A DNA stretch of 64,000 nucleotides. It comes from an uncultured Croceitalea sp. Lineage in GTDB: Bacteria > Bacteroidota > Bacteroidia > Flavobacteriales > Flavobacteriaceae. The stretch is from NCBI GenBank assembly GCA_947499565.1, contig CANMOV010000001.1:682001-746000 (forward strand), read 5' to 3'. A model generated the notes under the pieces. That model was not told the origin of the DNA. It worked only from the letters and a program-made list of their open reading frames with translations, and did not search any database. Each line of letters begins with the position of its first letter. Within the stretch, counting starts at the first letter, position 1. The position numbers were made by a program, and so were the translations under genes. Below, piece by piece: positions 7,307-14,699 of the stretch.

Positions 7307-8494
7307 CTAATACTCAAACCTATAGATATTCAAAATAGAGTTTATATAGTCCATGAATTTTGATAGGAAGGCTTTGTTAATTTGGTCTGGTTCTGTTACT
7401 GTTTCATCCACTTTGAAACTCTTATTGTAATTTATCAAAACATCCCTTGGATTCATATCAGCCTTAAGGTTTTCTCCAATATCATTTTCTAGTAATAAGC
7501 TCTTACGAATAATGATTCTTCCTGTAATGTTTTGACCTCCTGAACCACCGCCGCCGAAATCGCCCCTAATTCTATCATTGAAAATCCTTCTATTATCGTT
7601 CCATGCAAGTCTTTCTGCAGTAGCTCTAGCCTGTGCCTCCCGTGCCCGTTCTCTAGCTAAATCTTGATTTGCCTGATTTTCTGCTTCCTGTCTTTGACGT
7701 TCTTCTTCCCTTTTAATCTCCTTTTCAATAGTTATGATGGTTTCATTCAAAAAATCAATCACAAAGTTGGTATACCCTTTTAGGGCGTTTAGATCGGCAT
7801 CTTTTATTTGGTTATCGTAGCTTTTTAAAGGAAGTCTAGGTTTATAATCTAAATTACCGCTCTTAAAATTTTCAAAATTAATCGGTCCTCTGCTTTTTAC
7901 CTGCCTAAAGTATCTTGAGTTTTTTATTTCGTTGCTCGCTTTGGTCCATTTAGAATTACTATTGCTATTCCTTATGATGTTCTTCAATTTTTTAAATCCG
8001 TTAAGCTTGGGAAGGCCTAAATTATAGGCCATGTCAATTATCACGGTCTTTCTTTCATTGTTCATTTGGTTCCAACCTATCCCACTGAAGTCTTGAGCAT
8101 CACTGGCAGCCTGTTCAATTTGACTGAATTGTAAATTTAATATTGTGGGATAGTCCAATGTTTGTCCCTCGGCAATGCCTTTATCTACATCGTATCCAAA
8201 TAACCCTAGGTATTTCTTTCTTTCAAAATTAAATTCTTTTGCTGCTTTTACTGCCTTAGCCAGTAGTTCAGGGTCGTTTTCATACTTTTTCCTAATAGTC
8301 TCCAAATTCAATTTAAGCAATATCCCAACTCCTATTGTCCAATGGTTTTCTGTATCCAAGTACGGTTCTGTTTTTACTCCCTCATTAGCTGCTATATAGC
8401 TTAGCAGTCTTTTATTGATGTGCCCAGGTACTTGACAGTGGGAATTTTGTATATCAAAAAAGAGAAGAATTAACAATATTATTTTTAGACGCAT
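7307..8494 (-). CDS. secreted T4-type lysozyme (GH24) with coiled-coil C-terminal extension
   Basis: The protein has 395 residues from the ATG at 8492-8494; another ATG lies 15 bases upstream. I prefer 8494 because it places the signal peptide at the N-terminus and gives the same operator-to-start spacing as the neighbouring operon. After the signal peptide comes a phage-lysozyme domain (about residues 25-200). The catalytic triad of T4 lysozyme is present at identical spacing: Glu 38 (ANEG), Asp 47 (YLDTE) and Thr 53 (WTIGVG). It should cleave peptidoglycan. A long Glu/Arg/Gln coiled coil (about 255-305), a glycine-rich linker (FGGGGSGG) and a ~70-residue tail of unknown fold follow. T4-type lysozymes are usually phage proteins without signal peptides, but no holin or other phage gene is nearby. 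The role could be wall remodelling or an antibacterial weapon. Confidence 0.85.
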   Translation of the reverse strand: MRLKIILLILLFFDIQNSHCQVPGHINKRLLSYIAANEGVKTEPYLDTENHWTIGVGILLKLNLETIRKKYENDPELLAKAVKAAKEFNFERKKYLGLFGYDVDKGIAEGQTLDYPTILNLQFSQIEQAASDAQDFSGIGWNQMNNERKTVIIDMAYNLGLPKLNGFKKLKNIIRNSNSNSKWTKASNEIKNSRYFRQVKSRGPINFENFKSGNLDYKPRLPLKSYDNQIKDADLNALKGYTNFVIDFLNETIITIEKEIKREEERQRQEAENQANQDLARERAREAQARATAERLAWNDNRRIFNDRIRGDFGGGGSGGQNITGRIIIRKSLLLENDIGENLKADMNPRDVLINYNKSFKVDETVTEPDQINKAFLSKFMDYINSILNIYRFEY

Positions 8495-8554
8495 AGTAGT
8501 TCTATTCATAAATGTTTTATTAATGGCAACTTATCCCTACTTACAGTATTAAAC

Positions 8555-8574
8555 AATACCCATATTTGGGTATT
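8555..8574. promoter_or_regulatory. palindromic operator candidate upstream of the lysozyme gene
   Basis: Eight-base perfect arms AATACCCA and TGGGTATT are separated by four bases, followed by a T-run and GGGG. The centre is about 70 bases upstream of the preferred start at 8494. It aligns with the palindrome at 6915-6926 with the same distance to the gene, so both operons may answer to one regulator. Confidence 0.55.
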
Positions 8575-8653
8575 TTTTTGGGGATACAAAAGGACGTAAT
8601 TCAATGATTTGGAGTACTCCAATATAGAAAATGACTATTAAAACCCATTATAT

Positions 8654-8680
8654 AAAAACCTTAGAATTTCTGAGGTTTTT
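8654..8680 (-). terminator. hairpin with U-run upstream of the lysozyme promoter region
   Basis: AAAAACCT pairs with AGGTTTTT and AGAA pairs with TTCT, giving a compact stem-loop followed by a T-run on the minus strand. It is placed to stop read-through from the 9025-10116 gene into the lysozyme unit. It is paralogous to 7011-7037. Confidence 0.45.
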
Positions 8681-8886
8681 ATATCATTTCACACACTTTT
8701 TCTTATAATACAATGTATTTTCAGAAAAAAAGTGTTTATTCATTCCTTTCCCATTGTTTTTTAAAGGTATTTATGCATCTCGCAATAGCTCGATGTCATT
8801 ACCTTTTGGGAAGAAAGTTTTAAGAAGAAAAATTTATAAGAGAAATCTCGTAGTTTATTCTTTACTTGTCCTAAGCAAAGTTACAC

Positions 8887-8904
8887 CTGCCTGCCGACAG
8901 GCAG
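8887..8904. repeat. short palindromic REP-like element
   Basis: CTGCCTGCCGACAGGCAG is a near-perfect palindrome that interrupts copy C between blocks contiguous in copies A and B. A similar GC-rich palindrome sits in copy D (10708-10726), and a half-site lies near 19370-19385. Confidence 0.6.
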
Positions 8905-9024
8905 ATAACGCAAGAACATTATAGAACATAAATGTTCTATAATCCGACGTTATATCAAATAGCTATAAGTTATTGGTAATTCTGTTGTTATCCTAGCGTT
9001 TATAGCAAAACCCATAACCGCTAA

Positions 9025-10116
9025 TTACGCTATTTGTTTAACATATTTTGATGGTAGTATGCCAAACTTTTCATTGAAACATTTAGAAAAATAAGCAGGA
9101 TTACTAAATCCAGTTTTATATGCTATTTCAGAAATATTAGAATTTTGTTTATCTAATAATTGTAGCGCTTCGTTTAATCTATAATCCTTCAAAAAACTAT
9201 TGGGAGATTTTCCGAGTATTGATATCATCGTTCGATACAGATTAGATTTGCTATACCCCAAATTTTCTTGAAAGTCACTTACCGTTATATTGGAATATGC
9301 CCAATTAGTTGCTATGAACTCCATCAATTCAACTACAAATTTTTCTTCTTGAATATTCAATGAACAAATTTCGTTAGGGATAGCATGATTTTGATTTTCA
9401 CTTTCATACAAATCTTTGACTTCATGTGATATACAAATCTTTTCTTTTGTGACGATAGCTAAATAAGTAGCTTTTTTAATGGTGTCTTCAAAAATGTTAT
9501 CTTCTGCGGTAACAGGTATCCCCGCGCTTATCCCTATTTTAAATTCCAAATCAGGTGTAATAACACAATTGTGCAATCCTTGAATTTGAATTGCGCTTTG
9601 AATAGCATTAGTTACTGAATCAAAAGACATTAAATACGTGCTTGATTTTTCTTTAACAATACGTCCATTGTAATTGCTAACACTATTGGTTATTGATTTA
9701 TTGTATCCGCGTATTGCGGCGTTCAAGGTTTCAAATGCAGTTTCTCTAAGCGTTTTCTTTTTTAAGGTAACCACCATTAAGGTTCTAAAAGCCGGATCGT
9801 TGATAATATTCAGCTTTGTATTTTTCGATTTTTCAGGATCTTCAATTCTCCCTAAAAAGGATTCTACTATAGTTTCATTAACCTCTATAATACGCTGTGG
9901 TATTGCTCCATGTGCTTTTTGATGTAAATCTATCACGGCTTGCTCATTGGGTGCTTCCATTAAACAAAAAGCTGTTTGCCTTCGTTCATCGCACCAATAC
10001 GTTAATCCTCGGCAATTGTATTTATGCTCAATTTTTAAATCTTCTTGATGCATTTCTGCAACATGTGCCGCAATAACACCATCTGGTAAATCATGAAAAT
10101 CCATATATATTGGCAT
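9025..10116 (-). CDS. three-domain AraC-family regulator: DUF4242, degenerate class III cyclase domain, HTH
   Basis: The protein has 363 residues and no export signal. Residues 1-80 form a DUF4242 domain, known from small nickel-binding ferredoxin-fold proteins. Residues about 110-240 resemble a class III nucleotide cyclase/GGDEF-type fold (NGRIVKEKSST, FDSVTNAIQSAIQIQ, LEFKIGISAG). The usual catalytic GDG turn is replaced by KSST (157-160), so it is probably a non-catalytic ligand or dimer module. Residues 260-363 are an AraC HTH (ISEIAYKTGFSNPAYFSKCF). The next gene upstream (10204-10581) encodes a stand-alone exported DUF4242 protein, so the regulator and that protein may respond to the same ligand or metal. 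Confidence 0.85.
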   Translation of the reverse strand: MPIYMDFHDLPDGVIAAHVAEMHQEDLKIEHKYNCRGLTYWCDERRQTAFCLMEAPNEQAVIDLHQKAHGAIPQRIIEVNETIVESFLGRIEDPEKSKNTKLNIINDPAFRTLMVVTLKKKTLRETAFETLNAAIRGYNKSITNSVSNYNGRIVKEKSSTYLMSFDSVTNAIQSAIQIQGLHNCVITPDLEFKIGISAGIPVTAEDNIFEDTIKKATYLAIVTKEKICISHEVKDLYESENQNHAIPNEICSLNIQEEKFVVELMEFIATNWAYSNITVSDFQENLGYSKSNLYRTMISILGKSPNSFLKDYRLNEALQLLDKQNSNISEIAYKTGFSNPAYFSKCFNEKFGILPSKYVKQIA

Positions 10117-10203
10117 AATCTAATTTTCAGTTAAGTTACAGAATAAAAAAAACAAGAAACTGTCTTTAAAATTGATAGCTTCTTGTCTAAAAGATAATTT
10201 AAT

Positions 10204-10581
10204 TTAGAGCTCCGCTGTAGCTGGACTAATCTTAGTTGCAACCTCATTTATAGCATTTGCCGGAAAACCGCCTTTTTTTGCATGTTCTTCTATCAATGAC
10301 TTATTTTCTGCTTTATATACACAGTAAACTTTATCACCGGTTACATAACTATGTTGCCACTCAATTTTTGGACCCATTTCTTTTAGCACGGTGCATGATG
10401 TTTGAGATATTCCTTTCAATTGTTCTGCCGTTAAGGCTCCTGCCCCAGGTATAATACGTTCGATTAGATAGGTTTTCATAGTGTTGTTGTTTTCTGTTGC
10501 TGCTGAATTCTGTTCTTGTTGGCCTAACATATAATTAGTAGTAATTATTGTTAGGATTAAGACTAATTTGATTGTTCTCAT
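10204..10581 (-). CDS. exported DUF4242 protein
   Basis: The protein has 125 residues from the ATG at 10579-10581, preferred over a start 30 bases upstream because it gives a normal signal peptide (residues 1-20, ending TNYMLGQ). The mature region (about 35-125) is a single DUF4242 domain (KTYLIERIIPGAGALTAEQL, then VYCVYKAENKSLIEEHAKKGG). The best-studied relative of this family binds nickel in the cytosol; here export points to a periplasmic role. It lies 87 bases upstream of the AraC-type regulator that carries its own DUF4242 domain and is probably co-transcribed with it. Function unproven. Confidence 0.82.
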   Translation of the reverse strand: MRTIKLVLILTIITTNYMLGQQEQNSAATENNNTMKTYLIERIIPGAGALTAEQLKGISQTSCTVLKEMGPKIEWQHSYVTGDKVYCVYKAENKSLIEEHAKKGGFPANAINEVATKISPATAEL

Positions 10582-10674
10582 GATATCTATTTTTAGTATT
10601 TCATACCTCAAAACTAACGCATCATTACTTTAACGAATTTATCATTTGGTCCAAAAAACTAGACATTTGGTTCA

Positions 10675-10945
10675 GGGAGATTTTTAATAAAAACACCATT
10701 CCACACACCTGCCTGCGGCAGGCAGGCATTATACTCCCCTCCTATCCTTCGACAAGCTCAGGACAAGCTCAGGACAAGCTCGTCAGGTTCTGTAAAAAGT
10801 GTTTATTTATTCCTTGTAGTTGTTTTTTAAAGGAATTCATGAACCTGATTCTTCGGTTTCATTACCTTATCAGAAGAACTATTTATAAGAAAAATTTAAT
10901 GGAGAACTAGCACCAAATGAGGCATTACGGTACGATACATTTTAA
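10675..10945. repeat. copy D of the dispersed intergenic repeat
   Basis: The copy shares CATTCCACACAC, AAAAAGTGTTTATTTATTCCTT, GTTTTTTAAAGGAATTCATG, TCATTACCTTATCAGAAGAA and TTTATAAGAAAAATTTA with copy C. It contains an inserted GC-rich palindrome (10708-10726) and a short tandem repeat (10751-10780). No gene is present in the 10582-10975 gap. Confidence 0.6.
10751..10780 (+). repeat. tandem repeat, 11-base unit, about 2.7 copies
   Basis: The unit GGACAAGCTCA repeats head to tail next to the GC-rich palindrome in copy D. It looks like slippage of a common flavobacterial intergenic phrase, with no sign of coding. Confidence 0.7.
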
Positions 10946-10975
10946 TTTATTACTTGCATCAATAATTTAAATCAT

Positions 10976-13900
10976 TCACGATTTAGATTTCTTTTTCTTA
11001 CCTAGGGACACTTTGTAATCATCTACATTACCATGTAATTTAAGACTTAAGTACCGTACTTTTTTAGTAGAATCTAGCTCAATAATTTTATCATCTTGTA
11101 GCTCATCAACTTCATTCTTCTTATTGCCAAATAATTTATATCTGGCTGCCTGCTTAACGGTTTTCCAAGGTATTTTTAAATAGTATTCTATATCATTATT
11201 CATGTCTTGGGTACCAGACAACTCCATGTGACCTAATGTAGATTCTATGGTCATATTGGGTATGGTAATGCGACCATCTGTGATATCTATATGATTGGTT
11301 AAGGTATCAAATTTGATGTTTTTAAGGTTTTTATCTCCCATATAATCCGATAGCATGGTTATGGGTTTGTAATTCTGTAATTTACCATCGTGCACCACAA
11401 CATCCATATGAATTTCTGACTGATCCAAATCTGGAACTAAGTCTGGATAAACTCGAATCTTTCCGTTAATTGTAGATGTAACCCGACCTTTTAAGTTGTC
11501 GGACACCAAATGGTCTTGTCCAAAATTTTCGAACTTAAACAAGAATTTGTCGATATCTATATTTTCTGCTACTAGCTTAGGTTTCATATAAATATGCTCT
11601 GGGTTACTACCATTAAAATACCCAGACATTTTAAAGTTACCCCCAGCAGCATTCATAGTTAACGTGTCTACATGTATATAATGATCTTTAGTAGTGCGCA
11701 ACTTTGCGCTAATTTCTTCTAGAATAATGCGGTGATACATGAAGAAATCTACATCTACGTTTATTTTCATATCGGTGAACGGTAGTTCATAAAGATTAAA
11801 AGCTTCTGCGTGTTCTTTTACATCTGCTGTTTGTGTTGTTTGTGCTATTGCAGCTGTCTTTGTTGCTGTACTAGCTTCGGAAGGAAATAACTGGTCATAA
11901 TCGATATAATTAGCTTTAAAATCCAAATAATTATCACGCTTTTTAATGCTTTCATCATCGCCTAAATAATAATTTAAATCTGCATTAAAAGAGGTTCTCC
12001 CTATTTTACCAATAAAATCTTTAACAACAAGATGCTCATCTTCATAATGAAAATGCCCTGTAAAATATTCAAATCGTAATGGATGAATATGCATTTTAGT
12101 GTTGAGTTTATCTAGATCAACATCTATTGCCGTTAATGTCGAATTTTGATAATGCATACTAGAATTAACATGCAAGGCTAGTTTTTCAAATTCCTCATGA
12201 CGATACGCTTCTGGGACATAATTTTCACCCTGGTACGAAAAAACATCTTCTAGCCTCAATAAATTTGATACTAAATTGATATCTAAATCTACATCGCCAT
12301 TAAGTTCTTTTTGCATCCAAAACTCATAATTGTGCACTACCCCATCTAAATGAAAATCTGAGTCATCAATAAAACCCGTAAAATCTTTAATTTTTAGATC
12401 TGCAGTATCTACTAAAACATCTGCATGAAAATCATGCAATTTATGCGGGTAATGTTTAAGTTGGGCATTTAGACTATCTATAAAAAATTCGCCAACAGGT
12501 AGGTATTTAGATTCTGTAAACGCATTGGCAGCGGCTTTAAAAGAAAATCCAGTGCTTAGTTTTTCAATCTTTTCATCGATACCAGTACTATCAATTTTTG
12601 AATAACGCGTTAGTTCGGCAATGTCTAAAACATCTGATTCTAGTTCTAAATGGGCAATAACAGGGGTATCCGTATGATGTATAATAGATGGAAGGTCCGA
12701 TACATAGCCCGTCATTGAAACATCTGATTTACCCAACAACAGTTTAAATTCATTTAGGGTAGCCTTTTTACCATTCATAACTAAATGCACATCTAATTGC
12801 TCTAATGGTGCAGGAAGGCTTTTAGAGCCAAAGCTTAAATCGGTTACTTTTAATTCACTAAAATATGCCTGATTAAGCTTATTGAGTGCCAACTCAGGTT
12901 GATCCAAATCTATAATATCATGAAAATTTATTGCTAAAGAAACATTACCCGACGGGTTTTCTATATCCTTAATGTTTAGAAATTTAGCCATGAACTCCAG
13001 ATTAAAATCTGCATTAATTTGCATATCTACGTCGGGTTGTTCAAAATTAGCTATGACAACATTACCTAGAAATTTACCTTGTTCTAGTTTGGCGGTCATA
13101 TTGGTAAGTGTAAATTTAGATGAACGTAAACTATGTTCTTTTCCATTAGTATAATGGCCACTAAAGCCCATGTTATTTACACGTTTTCTTTCTATTGTGT
13201 TTTCTAAAAATGCTTCATCTGCACCAAAATTCACATCAATAAATGGTGTTTGCTGGTGTAGTGTAGGCCCTTGAACAATAGCATTAAAATAGATTTTGCC
13301 TGCATTTTTATAGCGTTCTAGAACGGGTATAAGGTCTTCTGGCGCAAATGCTATAAGCATGTCGAAATTTGGTTTGGTGCCTTTTATAGAAAGATCAAGA
13401 TTTACTTCATTCTTGGTGTCTATAGTCCCTTCAATTTCAAAATCACCATGTTCCATTTTAACTCCAGACGGTTTAATGCTTAGTATTCCAGTATGTTTAT
13501 CTAATGCAACATCCGTATGAAGTTCAAAGTGTTTATGACGCAAATAAGTAGTATCACCATTATCAATTAAATTCATTTCAAACTTAGTGTCTATATGGGT
13601 CGATATGGATTTATCATTTATATCGAAGCCTCCTATAGCCTCATTAATAAAAGTCTCTAAATCTGAATTGGTTGTTTCGTCTAGTTTGTGAATATCTAAA
13701 TTTCTAAGTTTGATTTTCTTGAGCTGAAAATTTGAAATAGCTTCATTGTTGGTCTCTGTCGATAAGTTTGTTTCTTCTATAGGCGCAAGCGCGTTTTGAA
13801 AATTAAGACTTCTATCTTCATGGACAATGATATTAAAGAAACCCTCTTCTATAATTAAGGATTTAATGGTATAATCTCCCTTTATAATCTTCCATAAATT

Positions 13901-14209
13901 AAAACCGGTGTAGATATCTTCTACAGCTAACATTAATTGCGCGTCTGCTGCTTTAGATTCATAAATTTTAACATCATCTATTTTAAAAGAAATATCTGGA
14001 AAATTGCTAAATAGCGATAAGTGGCTGTCCCCTATAGTAATTAACCCCTTGTATTGTGTATTTAGCTTGGAAATTTCATTTTTAATAATAGCATCTTGCT
14101 GTACATGAACATATGCTACTAAAGCGCCAAAAAGTAAAATGGGCAAGATTAAAATAAGAGCAATAAATCGCCTCCAGAATTTTCGTCTTTTCAAGAATAT
14201 GAATTTCAT
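10976..14209 (-). CDS. AsmA-like outer-membrane biogenesis protein
   Basis: The protein has 1077 residues from the ATG at 14207-14209; a longer frame adds seven residues. A basic N-terminus and one membrane segment (about 17-38, ALILILPILLFGALVAYV) anchor it in the inner membrane. The rest is a very long periplasmic beta-rich region with repeated ten-residue-scale strands (GDYTIKSLIIEEGFFNIIV, LKIKDFTGFIDDSDFHLDG) and an AsmA-like C-terminal region (FDTLTNHIDITDGRITIPN, MTIESTLGHMELSGTQD). It belongs to the AsmA/TamB/YhdP group thought to move phospholipids toward the outer membrane or aid envelope assembly. It stands alone between repeat-bearing intergenic regions. Confidence 0.88.
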   Translation of the reverse strand: MKFIFLKRRKFWRRFIALILILPILLFGALVAYVHVQQDAIIKNEISKLNTQYKGLITIGDSHLSLFSNFPDISFKIDDVKIYESKAADAQLMLAVEDIYTGFNLWKIIKGDYTIKSLIIEEGFFNIIVHEDRSLNFQNALAPIEETNLSTETNNEAISNFQLKKIKLRNLDIHKLDETTNSDLETFINEAIGGFDINDKSISTHIDTKFEMNLIDNGDTTYLRHKHFELHTDVALDKHTGILSIKPSGVKMEHGDFEIEGTIDTKNEVNLDLSIKGTKPNFDMLIAFAPEDLIPVLERYKNAGKIYFNAIVQGPTLHQQTPFIDVNFGADEAFLENTIERKRVNNMGFSGHYTNGKEHSLRSSKFTLTNMTAKLEQGKFLGNVVIANFEQPDVDMQINADFNLEFMAKFLNIKDIENPSGNVSLAINFHDIIDLDQPELALNKLNQAYFSELKVTDLSFGSKSLPAPLEQLDVHLVMNGKKATLNEFKLLLGKSDVSMTGYVSDLPSIIHHTDTPVIAHLELESDVLDIAELTRYSKIDSTGIDEKIEKLSTGFSFKAAANAFTESKYLPVGEFFIDSLNAQLKHYPHKLHDFHADVLVDTADLKIKDFTGFIDDSDFHLDGVVHNYEFWMQKELNGDVDLDINLVSNLLRLEDVFSYQGENYVPEAYRHEEFEKLALHVNSSMHYQNSTLTAIDVDLDKLNTKMHIHPLRFEYFTGHFHYEDEHLVVKDFIGKIGRTSFNADLNYYLGDDESIKKRDNYLDFKANYIDYDQLFPSEASTATKTAAIAQTTQTADVKEHAEAFNLYELPFTDMKINVDVDFFMYHRIILEEISAKLRTTKDHYIHVDTLTMNAAGGNFKMSGYFNGSNPEHIYMKPKLVAENIDIDKFLFKFENFGQDHLVSDNLKGRVTSTINGKIRVYPDLVPDLDQSEIHMDVVVHDGKLQNYKPITMLSDYMGDKNLKNIKFDTLTNHIDITDGRITIPNMTIESTLGHMELSGTQDMNNDIEYYLKIPWKTVKQAARYKLFGNKKNEVDELQDDKIIELDSTKKVRYLSLKLHGNVDDYKVSLGKKKKSKS

Positions 14210-14699
14210 GAGTTTACCGGGTTTAGGCAAGATTTAATGCTATATAAAAATATACTATTACATGTTTTAAAGAAACTTTTGGGTAAGGAAAAAATCTAAA
14301 AACAAGAATAGGTACTATTTATTCGCTTTTTCTCCCAGGCAAAGCTGCTCTTCGGTTTTACTAATGATAAACTCCTTGTGGAACAATTATGGTAAATTCT
14401 ATAGTATTTAATTTAAGCAGTGACCAGGGCCATAATCCAGAAAGTTGATGCGCAAGCATTTTTTATTTAGATATCCTCACAGAAACGTACCGCTGCGAAT
14501 TTACTGAGTGCAGTCGAAGCATAAAATAGCAGCTACCAAAGGATCGATAGCTTTTTAATTTTAAACACAATTGCTATTGCTTGGCCTGTAGTAGGCTTAT
14601 GAGTCCAATTTTATAAAACCGTACTCCGGTCGTATAAATAAAAACTCCTTTTAACCTGATACCATCTATAATTGACAAGAATCATTAAAATAGTAAGCC
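14210..14699. other. 490-base intergenic region between divergent genes
   Basis: The region should hold promoters for the AsmA-like gene (minus) and the serine-hydrolase-like gene (plus). Its left part (about 14270-14400: GAAACTTTTGGGTAAGGAAAAAA, CAGGCAAAGCTG) weakly resembles the right half of the dispersed repeat. No open frame of coding character and no RNA gene was seen. Confidence 0.4.

Larger units (their letters stand above)
8575..8960. repeat. copy C of the dispersed intergenic repeat
   Basis: The copy occupies most of the gap between the lysozyme gene and the AraC gene. It contains the shared hairpin (8654-8680), the inverted repeat (8693-8735), GTGTTTATTCATTCCTT with GTTTTTTAAAGG (nearly identical to copy D at 10799-10834), and CATTACCTTTTGGGAAGAAA. 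Its right end, TAACGCAAGAACATTATAGAACA, is interrupted relative to copies A and B by a short palindromic insert (8887-8904). Confidence 0.65.

Noticed and set aside
3700-8960. Integron cassette array with attC sites
   Set aside because: The repeats end in TAACGC-like motifs and an integrase remnant is near, but the repeats are far longer than attC, occur outside the array and lack the paired simple sites of known integrons.
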